From Bacteroidota bacterium (lineage in GTDB: Bacteria; Bacteroidota; Bacteroidia; 2-12-FULL-35-15): a DNA stretch of 64,000 bases. Location: the NCBI GenBank assembly GCA_947479085.1, contig CANJYB010000004.1, positions 124,001 through 188,000 on the forward strand, written 5' to 3'. Every line of letters starts with the position of its first letter. Within the stretch, counting starts at the first letter, position 1. A program made the position numbers and the translations under genes. Positions 35,121 to 42,892 of this stretch are shown here, in pieces. A model generated the notes under the pieces. The model did no database searches. It was not told where the DNA came from and saw only the letters and a list, made by a program, of their open reading frames with translations.

Positions 35121-37529
35121 CTATTGCAAAACTATCTTCCTGTTCACCACACTGGTTGCTGAGCCTGCCGAAGCATCTGTTATTTGCACAAAATATATCC
35201 CCTTTGCATACCCGCTCATATCAATAGTAGTATTCCTTCCATTCTGCATTTTTAATCCTGCATTCTGCATTTCCCTTCCTGCCACATCCATTATTTTTAT
35301 AGTGGTGTTTTTTTGTTCTTCATTAAAAGTAATGGTGGTTTGGGAAGTAAAAGGATTAGGATAAATAGTAATTGTATTTTCTTTCGAAATAGTATTTACT
35401 CCCACAGTTGTAGGATTAAAAACATTAATTGTAAAACCGGCTGTCCTATAAATATTGCCCCAATAATCTTTCCCTATAATATGGCAATACTCACATGAGT
35501 CCCCTGCGGCAGTATATATTTTCAAACATACGTTATAAACTGTATCAACTGTATATGTATGTGAAGGAGTGGAAAGAGTGGATGATGTACCATCACCAAA
35601 ATCCCAATGATACGCTATGGCTAAAGCTGAAGTATTAGGATTTACATTTAATGTAAATGTATTTTGAATGGAGTCGTATGTTGTAGTATAAGATGAAATA
35701 CAATTTAAAATATCTGGTATCGAACGAGTCCATACTCCACTACTTAGTGTTCCTGCAAAAACAGAAGAACCACTAATTGCAATTGATTGAATATTGGTAT
35801 AATCAGATAAACCAAAATTGACAGCAGACCAATTGTTTCCATTATCTGTAGATAAAAATATAGCAGTAGATAACATGACACCACCACTATTAGAAGTTCC
35901 AGCAAAAATATTTGTTCCATTTATTGCTAAAGAAACAATATTTGTACTTGTAATCCCTGTATTCATGGCAGTCCAACTGCTTCCGTTATTAGTGGATAAA
36001 TACACACCAGCAACAGTTCCTGCAAAAATATTAATACCATCTGAGGCAAATGTGTTTATTACATGGGCTGCAGTTGGCATACCAGTATTAGCAGCAGCCC
36101 AATTACTCCCATTATTAGTAGAGATAAATATACCACTATTTGTCCCTGCGAGAATAGTCGATCCGTTACAAAATATTGCACGAATTAAGGTGTCGGTGAG
36201 TCCTGTATTCACTGCTGTCCAATTACCTCCATTATTGGTAGATAAAAACACACCATGATCGGTACCTACAAAAACAGAAGACCCGCCAATGGCAACTGAA
36301 TAAACATTAGTAGTAGTCAATCCGCTATTCATAACAGTCCAACTGTTTCCACTGTTGCTTGAAAAGTACACACCACCAGCACTACCACAAATTCCTGCAA
36401 AAATGTTTGTACCATTCACAGCAAAAGAACGCACCCCATTACTTATCAAGGGTGGCAAACCTGTATTTGAAGTATTCCAATTATTCCCATTATTAGTAGT
36501 CAAATCAACTTCATTTAATGAAGTTGCGGCTAAAATGTTTGTTCCACTTATGGCTAATGCGCTGATGTTTGTATTTTTTAGCCCTGTATTTACAGATGTC
36601 CAATTGCTTCCATTATTTGCGGATAAAAATATTCCACCTCCTGCATTACTTCCTGATCCTGTTCCCGCAAAAATGTTAGAACCATTAACAAGTAATGATG
36701 TAACATATGGGCAGGTTAACCCTGTATTTACAATTGACCAAGTACCTCCATTATTCGTGGATAAAAACACACCCGAACCAGTACCTACAAAAATATTTGC
36801 TCCATTTATGGCTAAAGAAGTAATATAATATGGTAACCCAGAATTGGTAGTCGTCCAGGTGCTTCCATTATTTGTGGATAAACAAACACCTCCACCTACA
36901 GTACCTGCAAAGATGGTTGTTCCGCTTATCGCTAATGCATTAACCCAATTGGTTGACAACCCACTATTCACGGCTGTCCAACTGTTGCCATTATTGGTAG
37001 ATAAAAACACACCTCCAGGATAAGTTGCTGCAAAAATATTTGTTCCACTTATCGCAATTGAATTAATTTGAGCGTTTAGTGGCAGTCCTGTACTCACATT
37101 TGACCAACTGTTTCCATTATTGGTGGATAAGAAAATCCCTCCAGAGTAACCGCTAACAAAAATATTTGCACCACTTATAGCGATTGATTTAATGGAAGTA
37201 ATGGTCAACCCATTATTCACCGAAATCCAACTACCACCATTATTTGTTGATAAAAACAAACCATGGTTCATCGATCCTGCAAAAATATTCGTTCCATCAG
37301 AAGCAATGGCATAAATATTCAAATCTGTAAGTCCATTATTTACCGGTGCCCATGTATTTCCATTATTAGAAGATAAATATACACCTTGTAAAGTTCCAAT
37401 AAATAGGTCTGTCCCATTTGCTGTCATACAATTTACATTGCCTCCATAAGGACCATTAGTTTGCTGCCACTGTGCGTTTGCAAAACTCACACACAAAACA
37501 AGTGTTACAATTATTAGTATTTTTTTCAT
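35121..37529 (-). CDS. T9SS type A sorting-domain protein with 13 Asp-box (BNR-like) repeats and a PKD domain
   Basis: A secreted cargo of 802 residues. The frame opens at 37652, but the ATG at 37529 begins a clear signal peptide (MKKILIIVTLVLCVSFANA) and is chosen. Residues 20-630 hold 13 repeats of about 42-50 residues centred on STNNGNSW-x-x-VNTGL and ALAISGTNIFAGT, the sialidase/sortilin-type Asp-box propeller motif. A PKD domain follows (YHWDFGDGTSS, VYNVCLKIY). The sorting domain has IYPNPFTSQTTITF, IKIMDVAGREM, DMSGYAKGIYFVQI and ends VNRKIVLQ. The repeats are alike at DNA level, so copy number may vary between strains. Confidence 0.9.
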   Translation of the reverse strand: MKKILIIVTLVLCVSFANAQWQQTNGPYGGNVNCMTANGTDLFIGTLQGVYLSSNNGNTWAPVNNGLTDLNIYAIASDGTNIFAGSMNHGLFLSTNNGGSWISVNNGLTITSIKSIAISGANIFVSGYSGGIFLSTNNGNSWSNVSTGLPLNAQINSIAISGTNIFAATYPGGVFLSTNNGNSWTAVNSGLSTNWVNALAISGTTIFAGTVGGGVCLSTNNGSTWTTTNSGLPYYITSLAINGANIFVGTGSGVFLSTNNGGTWSIVNTGLTCPYVTSLLVNGSNIFAGTGSGSNAGGGIFLSANNGSNWTSVNTGLKNTNISALAISGTNILAATSLNEVDLTTNNGNNWNTSNTGLPPLISNGVRSFAVNGTNIFAGICGSAGGVYFSSNSGNSWTVMNSGLTTTNVYSVAIGGSSVFVGTDHGVFLSTNNGGNWTAVNTGLTDTLIRAIFCNGSTILAGTNSGIFISTNNGSNWAAANTGMPTAAHVINTFASDGINIFAGTVAGVYLSTNNGSSWTAMNTGITSTNIVSLAINGTNIFAGTSNSGGVMLSTAIFLSTDNGNNWSAVNFGLSDYTNIQSIAISGSSVFAGTLSSGVWTRSIPDILNCISSYTTTYDSIQNTFTLNVNPNTSALAIAYHWDFGDGTSSTLSTPSHTYTVDTVYNVCLKIYTAAGDSCEYCHIIGKDYWGNIYRTAGFTINVFNPTTVGVNTISKENTITIYPNPFTSQTTITFNEEQKNTTIKIMDVAGREMQNAGLKMQNGRNTTIDMSGYAKGIYFVQITDASAGSATSVVNRKIVLQ

Positions 37530-37582
37530 GTTATTTTCTTTTAAATTCTCTGTAAAGCTACCTTTATTTTCCTGTTTCCAAC

Positions 37583-37614
37583 AAAAAAAATCCCGCTCTT
37601 TTTCAAAAGCAGGA
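37583..37614 (-). terminator. Terminator-like hairpin in the leader of the Asp-box cargo gene
   Basis: On the minus strand TCCTGCT pairs with AGCGGGA (one G-T pair) around a 10-nt loop, followed directly by eight T. It lies 54 bp before the ATG at 37529. The upstream gene already has its own terminator at 37820-37850, so this one may act as an attenuator for the cargo gene. The rest of the 326-bp gap (37530-37855) shows no gene. Confidence 0.55.
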
Positions 37615-37819
37615 GGTTTGATAAAATAAAGGGTGCTTACTTTTTCCCCCACATTTGTTTCCTAATTTTATCCGTTTTAAAAGCAAGTTCGAATGGACTG
37701 CTTATGGGCAAGGGCAGCAGGTAATCAGTTGCTGATGGGGTATTAACAATGCTAATTGTTTTTATACCTATAGCAGGTACATTGGTCGGTTTTGTTTCTT
37801 TTCATTTGTTTTTTATAAA

Positions 37820-37850
37820 AAGGTTCCGCCCCGGCATAAGGCGGAACCTT
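37820..37850 (-). terminator. Intrinsic terminator of the gene at 37856-38521
   Basis: A perfect 11-bp stem, AAGGTTCCGCC with GGCGGAACCTT around a 9-nt loop, starts 5 bp past the stop codon. On the minus strand it is followed by an interrupted T tract. Confidence 0.8.
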
Positions 37851-37855
37851 TATAA

Positions 37856-38521
37856 TTAAACAATCACTATCGAAAACGGCCTGCTGTCCGGCCCAGCCTC
37901 GTGGGTAGGACTTAGGTAATAACATATTACCCATAAGCGTTTTCCTTCTTTATCCCCCACAGAAAGGATTTCGAAAACAGTGGAACCTTCCGGCTCCTGC
38001 CTTCTGTAATCCTCTGCCACTGGAGGAACAGCATCAGCCCCTGTATAGGCTGTTTTGTACCCTATCGATTCCACATCTTTTGGTTTTCCTTTTTTGCCAA
38101 TCCGGTTAGGGTCCATGGCAAAAATTTTGGTTGTTAAATGTGTGTTCGAAACCAATGTAATGGTTGGTGCAAAATCTTTTGCAGGCACATTGCTTCTCGG
38201 CTTTTTAGGTCTTGCAATTCCCAGGTTTACATAGTCCACCCCCGAAAGCTCGATGGATGGATTCGACTTGATTTGAGTTTTTACACCTTCGGTGATGGCA
38301 TGGTCGGTAATATATAAGACATTGATATCTCCAATGCTTATATTATTATGAAAATTAGGGTTCGTGTAGTCGTCAAAGACGAGCAGCCAGGCCGTAAAAA
38401 GGCCAACAATCTCATCTTTTTGGTCCGAAGAAATTCCTAACGCAAGGAAGTTAGTTGATATATATGCCGAAAAGGCTTTAAAAAAGAAATGGTAGTCTAA
38501 AATTGTTTTTGATAATTCCAT
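37856..38521 (-). CDS. Conserved-looking protein of unknown function
   Basis: The 221 residues have no signal peptide or membrane segment and I recognise no family. The N-terminal 70 residues are probably helical (TILDYHFFFKAFSAYIS). A central stretch, IARPKKPRSNVPAKDFAP, is basic. The end is beta-rich (FEILSVGDKEGKRLWVICYYLSPTHEAGPDSRPFSIVIV) with an immunoglobulin-like or fibronectin-like strand pattern. A strong terminator follows, so it is probably monocistronic. Repeat block 2 lies upstream, about 235 bp from its start. Confidence 0.65.
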   Translation of the reverse strand: MELSKTILDYHFFFKAFSAYISTNFLALGISSDQKDEIVGLFTAWLLVFDDYTNPNFHNNISIGDINVLYITDHAITEGVKTQIKSNPSIELSGVDYVNLGIARPKKPRSNVPAKDFAPTITLVSNTHLTTKIFAMDPNRIGKKGKPKDVESIGYKTAYTGADAVPPVAEDYRRQEPEGSTVFEILSVGDKEGKRLWVICYYLSPTHEAGPDSRPFSIVIV

Positions 38522-38756
38522 TGTACTATAATTTAGGTGTTATTATTATTTTTTTAGTGTTAATTTTTTGATGTTCCGGAAACCAATTGATGGGTGCGGG
38601 AACAGGTTTTTTTACTGTTTTCTGTAGTTTTTCTTCTTTGTTTGGGTATTGGTCATTAGCCTGTTGTTTTTATAAGTTGTTAGTTATTAATAAATTAGTT
38701 GTTACTGTTCATCTCTTCCACGTCCTTTTATAGCATTTCCCCTTACTTCTTCATCC

Positions 38757-39029
38757 CATCGGGATGTGACGAGAAAACATCGGGATAGGATGAAAAAAAA
38801 TCGGGATGAAAATTAAAATCATCCGCATGAGATGTAAAACCTTAGGAACAAAAATCAAAATCATTGGGACGATATGCGATACCTTCGGAACGAAATTGAA
38901 AACCATCGGAGCGAGAAGTAATGTCGAGTCAGTTAACATTACCTCTCAGGTGGATAAGACGTCATCTCATTCACTTAACTTTACCTCTCATCGGGATGAG
39001 ATGAGCTCTCACGTGGATTTGTTGCTAAA
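38757..39029. repeat. Repeat block 2: about thirteen degenerate 21-bp tandem units
   Basis: Units start every 21 bp from 38757 (38757, 38778, 38799, 38820, 38841, 38862, 38883, 38904, 38925, 38946, 38967, 38988, 39009). The core of the first ones is CATCGGGATG with a variable tail. Later units alternate, so that units 5 and 7, 4, 6 and 8, 9 and 11, and 10 and 12 resemble each other, giving a 42-bp higher-order period. The open frames across the block (7-residue periodicity) are by-products of the 21-bp unit. The rest of the gap 38522-39158 is AT-rich and shows nothing else. Confidence 0.85.
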
Positions 39030-39158
39030 TCAGCCACTTTTGGCTTTTTTGTGTAATTATTCAATGAACTTTGTTAGCGGCATCAAAGCTACGTGGAAGG
39101 TTTTACATACAAACTATGGTATTCCATAAGTGGGAAAATCTAGCGATAAGTGGGAAAA

Positions 39159-39740
39159 TTAACGGAAAGTGGAAACTAAAAACTGTTTAATCATTATGTC
39201 AAAGGCTTGTTTCTTTCGTTTGGATATGTCCAGGTCTTTGTTATCTATCATTATTACAACGCCATTAATAGTATTATCTATATAATGTGAAATATATTTC
39301 ATATTGACAATATGCCCTGCGTGTATATTCATAAACTGGTGGGAAGGTAATTTGCTAACAAACCAACTTATTGTGTTCTTGGTCACATATTCTTTTTTAT
39401 TTAATAAAGTGGTTAAAGTGTAGTCTCCTCTTTTTTTAATGTGGACTATTTGATTAAAAAACACTTTAACAGATTTAGTTCCTTCTTTCAGATAAATAAA
39501 ATCAATCCATTCCACACCCGCTTTCTCTTCCAATACTTTTTCAATATACAAGTTCGAAATTACCAGCCCAATTTCTTTTTTATTTATTTTCTCCTGGTAT
39601 TTTTTAATAATATCAGCAGGTACAGCAAAGATTTCTTTACCGTTTAGAATCTCTAACCGACCTTCAATCGGTATTGTTTCCTCATCATTTTCGGTGATAA
39701 GTGAAAGAGCAAGTGCGAGTTTAAACAGAGGAGCATCCAT
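39159..39740 (-). CDS. LytTR-domain DNA-binding protein without receiver domain
   Basis: The 193 residues end in a LytTR DNA-binding domain (about residues 95-190): VFFNQIVHIKKRGDYTLTTL, then SKLPSHQFMNIHAGHIVNMKYI and the terminal DLDISKRKKQAFDIM. The N-terminal 90 residues (GLVISNLYIEKVLEEKAGV, EWIDFIYLKEG) are not a response-regulator receiver and no Asp phosphorylation site is seen. It probably binds direct repeats as other LytTR proteins do; targets unknown. Two 21-bp-spaced GGTCGTTTT units lie about 85-130 bp upstream of its start. Confidence 0.8.
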   Translation of the reverse strand: MDAPLFKLALALSLITENDEETIPIEGRLEILNGKEIFAVPADIIKKYQEKINKKEIGLVISNLYIEKVLEEKAGVEWIDFIYLKEGTKSVKVFFNQIVHIKKRGDYTLTTLLNKKEYVTKNTISWFVSKLPSHQFMNIHAGHIVNMKYISHYIDNTINGVVIMIDNKDLDISKRKKQAFDIMIKQFLVSTFR

Positions 39741-39825
39741 TTAATTTCATTTTTAAAAGTGTTATCTAAAAGTCAGGACAAAGTAAAATAATTTCTGAAA
39801 AATAAAAGGGGCAGTTTGAGAGTTT

Positions 39826-39867
39826 GGTCGTTTTGGGCACTTAAGCGGTCGTTTTTGCATTTAAATG
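39826..39867. repeat. Two-unit 21-bp repeat upstream of the LytTR gene
   Basis: GGTCGTTTTGGGCACTTAA at 39826 and GGTCGTTTTTGCATTTAA at 39847 are exactly 21 bp apart. LytTR proteins usually bind pairs of direct repeats two helical turns apart, so this may be an operator of the adjacent gene. Confidence 0.4.
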
Positions 39868-39977
39868 GTAAAAGAGGGAAGCTTTTTTCCGACTTTTTTT
39901 CCATCAGGTACTTTATAAATTCCCTTGGAAAATGAACTGAAATTAATTTCCGATTTTGAATTTCGGCCTGCAGTAAC

Positions 39978-41381
39978 CTACCTGTTTTTTATAGAGTTTA
40001 ATCTTTTTACTCCTATCAGCTGGTCGTAAAAAGTACCTACGGGGTGGTGGTACACATATATGGTGTAATCGTTTTCGGTTTCCTGGTGCATGCCTTCTAT
40101 AAATGTTTGGTCGGGTGCGGGTTCGTTGTTATAAATAAACATGTACTCGTAATTATAATAGCCTTGTTTTAAATACAAGGTACATTCGTATCCAAACCGT
40201 TTGGGGTTAAATTTCATTTCGTTTTCGGGCAAATATTTCCAATCGTTAAAAGCGCCTGCTACATATAATTTTCCATCGGAAATGGCATTGTCGAAAGGAA
40301 TAAAAAAGGTGACAGAGCAGTAATCGGCTTCCACATTGCTGTACGTTCCTTCCTGTATTTTTACAATATAGTTTCCGTTCATGTCGGGAGCGGAGGAGTA
40401 TCTTTTAAAAGATCTTTTTTCGTCAGGCTGCAGTTCTACATGAACGCCAAGCGTGTCTTTATAGATATTCCGGATGCGTTCGGAATGGTAACGAATGCTC
40501 TTGATATCAAAAACCCGAAACTCGCTTCCTCCATCAAACACGTTTACATCGTCATAATCGTACACCAGTTCATCATCTTTTACAAACAGCGGTTTGAGGT
40601 TTGTTTTTGCATTGTCCCATCTGTTGTTTTGGGTAATCACTACTTTCAAATCCTGGTAAGGGTCGGTAATGGCGTATTCGGTATGAAATATGGAGAAATC
40701 AATTTCCTGTTTAAAGGTCCGGTATTCTATAATACTTGCGGGTTTCACTCTCGCTTCCACCGAAACTTTATTTTGAAAAACCATGAAACGTTTGGTCAAT
40801 ACCAGGTTGTCGGGCTTGCTATCCTGGTACACTTTCAATATGTAATTTCCCGATTTGGTTATCTTCATGTTGTCGTTCGGAAAACTAACGCTGTAATGCG
40901 TAAAGCTTTGAATAGTGTTTATGGAATATTTATAATCGATAATGACATTGTCAGGAAAGCCATCGATGTAATCGGAAGTGCTTAAGTCATCGGGTTTCCA
41001 ATCGGAAGTGCAATGAATGAGGGTGTACATGTAGTTTTTATTGTCGGCATCCAAATCATCAAAACTGAGTATTAATTTTTCGTCCGACTCGAGACTTAAT
41101 ATAGGTTGAGATAATTCAAAACTTACATCATGAAGTTGAACGGTTCGTATATAAGGTTTGTAAATAAAATCATCGCAAAGCATTCCGTTGGTTATGCGGG
41201 CAGTGGTGTCAATCAAATCGGCCCATCTTCTTTTTTTCTTAGTTTGAGAAAAAGAAGTGAGCGAACTAAAAACAAGAATACAAAGCAGGAAAAAAGAAAA
41301 AATCTGTTTTGATTTCCACCTTCCTTTTTTCTTTGTTGCTTTAAATAAAGGACAAACTATTTTTGCAGTATGCTCCATCAT
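39978..41381 (-). CDS. Type IX secretion system plug protein (DUF5103)
   Basis: A secreted beta-rich protein of 467 residues matching the DUF5103 family, identified as the periplasmic plug of the SprA pore. A signal-type hydrophobic segment lies at residues 28-46 (FSFFLLCILVFSSLTSFSQ), after an unusually long basic N-terminus; a later start is possible. Family features include LSFDDLDADNKNYMYTLIHC, DYIDGFPDN, ITDPYQDLKVVITQN, and a glycogen-binding-like C-terminal strand KLYVAGAFNDW. The start overlaps the preceding stop by 4 bp (ATGA), so it is translationally coupled to the truncated membrane protein. With sprA in the same window, it completes two parts of one pore complex. Confidence 0.9.
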   Translation of the reverse strand: MMEHTAKIVCPLFKATKKKGRWKSKQIFSFFLLCILVFSSLTSFSQTKKKRRWADLIDTTARITNGMLCDDFIYKPYIRTVQLHDVSFELSQPILSLESDEKLILSFDDLDADNKNYMYTLIHCTSDWKPDDLSTSDYIDGFPDNVIIDYKYSINTIQSFTHYSVSFPNDNMKITKSGNYILKVYQDSKPDNLVLTKRFMVFQNKVSVEARVKPASIIEYRTFKQEIDFSIFHTEYAITDPYQDLKVVITQNNRWDNAKTNLKPLFVKDDELVYDYDDVNVFDGGSEFRVFDIKSIRYHSERIRNIYKDTLGVHVELQPDEKRSFKRYSSAPDMNGNYIVKIQEGTYSNVEADYCSVTFFIPFDNAISDGKLYVAGAFNDWKYLPENEMKFNPKRFGYECTLYLKQGYYNYEYMFIYNNEPAPDQTFIEGMHQETENDYTIYVYHHPVGTFYDQLIGVKRLNSIKNR

Positions 41382-42121
41382 TTGTTTTTCTGCTCCAGTT
41401 TAGTATCTCTTATTTCATAAAAATCAGCATCCGCTTTTGAATCTAAAAAGGTATGTGCCAGGTACCAGATATTATTGGTGGCAATAATATTGTTTACCTG
41501 CGAATCGGAGTATTCCGAATTGGTTTCATTTATAGGAGAATCCTGGAGTCCTCCGCGAAAAGCAATGATGACAATGGCCGGAACTAAAATAATCTGGACA
41601 AGTCGCATTTTGTTATTCTCTATCGGGTAAGAGAAATTAGTAATGTACCTGCGATAAAATTTTATTCCCACATAAGCAAATACTCCCGAAGCGCAAATAA
41701 GCAACAATACCGACCAGAGTGAAATAAAAGTCAGGGATTCTTTGGGAGAAAGGAAATATTTTAATGCGCGCATTCCAAGCAGGGTTCCCCATTCGCCATA
41801 TATTTTTAAATTAATAACACTTAACAAAGCAACTAAGCTGATGAGTGTAAAATTAAAAGTAAGGTTAAGAACATGTATGAGCCTGTTTTTATAATACTGC
41901 TGAAACACCCATAGAATAAAAGGAATAATGATGGCACCGGTGGCGGCAGATAAATCTAAACGCAAGCCATACAGAAAACTTAATCCTGTTTCGGAATGCT
42001 GTCCGTCAAGAATTCGGGTATGATGATAAATAATAAATGATAGCCTGAAAAGCGCAAAGTAAAGCAGCCAGAAAATAACCAGCCGGAATATAAAATGTAT
42101 TTTAATTTTTGGAAACGTCAT
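41378..42121 (-). CDS. LTA-synthase-family N-terminal membrane domain, lacking the sulfatase domain
   Basis: The 247 residues have five predicted membrane helices (about residues 8-28, 47-70, 83-105, 128-155, 170-185) in the pattern of the N-terminal half of LTA-synthase/phosphoglycerol-transferase family proteins, including YGLRLDLSAATGAIIIPF and VINLKIYGEWGTLLGMRAL. Full members continue into an extracellular sulfatase-like catalytic domain of about 400 residues; here the frame stops right after the linker. The next gene begins at the stop codon, so nothing of the catalytic part remains nearby. Either a truncated remnant or a stand-alone membrane protein. It is the third gene of a four-gene operon. 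Confidence 0.75.
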   Translation of the reverse strand: MTFPKIKIHFIFRLVIFWLLYFALFRLSFIIYHHTRILDGQHSETGLSFLYGLRLDLSAATGAIIIPFILWVFQQYYKNRLIHVLNLTFNFTLISLVALLSVINLKIYGEWGTLLGMRALKYFLSPKESLTFISLWSVLLLICASGVFAYVGIKFYRRYITNFSYPIENNKMRLVQIILVPAIVIIAFRGGLQDSPINETNSEYSDSQVNNIIATNNIWYLAHTFLDSKADADFYEIRDTKLEQKNK

Positions 42122-42124
42122 TTT

Positions 42125-42865
42125 TTATTCAAAATATAGATGTCCGTCACCGGTAATCTTTTTTTCTACAGAAGCAGGATTGCCGGTGCAGTGAATGTCT
42201 CCGTTCAATTCGATATAACAAAGTAAACTCGAGGTGGCATTTACATAACAGTTGCCGGTAGTGAAACTATGCACATAGGTAATATCAGTATGTAAGTTCT
42301 GACAATTTAAAAAAGAACTACCTCCAATGTCGACATCGTGTTCGTGTGTTGTTCCGCTTAAGTTTATATCACCATATCCAAAAACTCTGGAAGTAACACT
42401 ATTGTTATTCACCGTTAATTCAATGTTCCCGGAGTTTTTAATCTGTATATCAAAGTTGTCCGTAGTAATGGTATTCAGGCCTTTTATATCTCCTGTGCCA
42501 TCAGAGGTGATGTATTTTATAGAAGGCATTTGTATGTATACATTTAGAGGTTTGTCATAACTTCTGGTCCAGTTGCAACGGTTTTTATTAGTGATTACTA
42601 ATTCGCCATCATTCACTTCTGTTCCTATCAGCCAGCCAACATTTTTTCCGGCTTCCACTTCCACATCAAATTCCGGGCCCTGAGTAATAAAAACATTTAC
42701 ATTGTCTTTCAAATATATCCTGTCGAAATCTTTTACCCATCGTTTGGAGGTTTCAATAGTTCCGGTTCGTTTAATGCAATCGCATGCATTATCTTTTTTG
42801 CAGGAAGAAATAAAAATTATACATATAAATAATGAAATAATCTTTAGCAGTGTTAATTGTCTCAT
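42125..42865 (-). CDS. DUF2807 (GIN-type, head-domain) lipoprotein
   Basis: The 246 residues start with a lipoprotein signal ending FISSC. The mature protein is a right-handed beta-helix-like DUF2807 domain: DRIYLKDNVNVFITQGPEFDVEVEAG, GELVITNKNRCNW, then repeating short strands such as GTGDIKGLNT, NSGNIELTVNNN and GYGDINLSGTT. These proteins are abundant in Bacteroidota and thought to be adhesin-like surface proteins; their function is not established. The gap to the next gene is 3 bp. Confidence 0.88.
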   Translation of the reverse strand: MRQLTLLKIISLFICIIFISSCKKDNACDCIKRTGTIETSKRWVKDFDRIYLKDNVNVFITQGPEFDVEVEAGKNVGWLIGTEVNDGELVITNKNRCNWTRSYDKPLNVYIQMPSIKYITSDGTGDIKGLNTITTDNFDIQIKNSGNIELTVNNNSVTSRVFGYGDINLSGTTHEHDVDIGGSSFLNCQNLHTDITYVHSFTTGNCYVNATSSLLCYIELNGDIHCTGNPASVEKKITGDGHLYFE

Positions 42866-42892
42866 TTTATTAATTGTTTACTTTGTATTATT

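Larger units (their letters stand above)
34898..35151. repeat. Direct repeat copy C (exonuclease 5' end, terminator, palindrome, sorting-domain end)
   Basis: Second copy of the 255-bp element at 30070-30324, in the same orientation. Differences are few, for example CTAGG/CCAGG, ACGTCT/ACATCT and TTTTCGG/TTTTGGG. Here the sorting-domain end belongs to an intact gene (35121-37529) and the exonuclease start is fused to the truncated cargo gene. About 4.6 kb separates the two copies. Confidence 0.88.

Noticed and set aside
30070-35151. Insertion sequence or transposon as cause of the duplicated 255 bp
   Set aside because: No transposase, terminal inverted repeats or target-site duplication was seen; the repeats are ordinary gene-end and leader sequence.
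36355-36828. Plus-strand frame of 157 codons opposite the Asp-box repeats
   Set aside because: A repeat-driven shadow of the cargo gene; the sense strand shows signal peptide, propeller, PKD and sorting domain.
37752-37934. 60-codon minus-strand frame after the gene at 37856-38521
   Set aside because: It overlaps the strong terminator and the end of the real gene and has no supporting features.
38751-39129. Open frames across repeat block 2 (62 and 107 codons)
   Set aside because: Same by-product of a 21-bp tandem array; composition is not protein-like.
41330-41400. Frameshift joining the LTA-synthase-like frame to a sulfatase domain
   Set aside because: All three minus-strand frames after the stop were considered; the sequence there is the plug gene's start and no sulfatase motif is visible.
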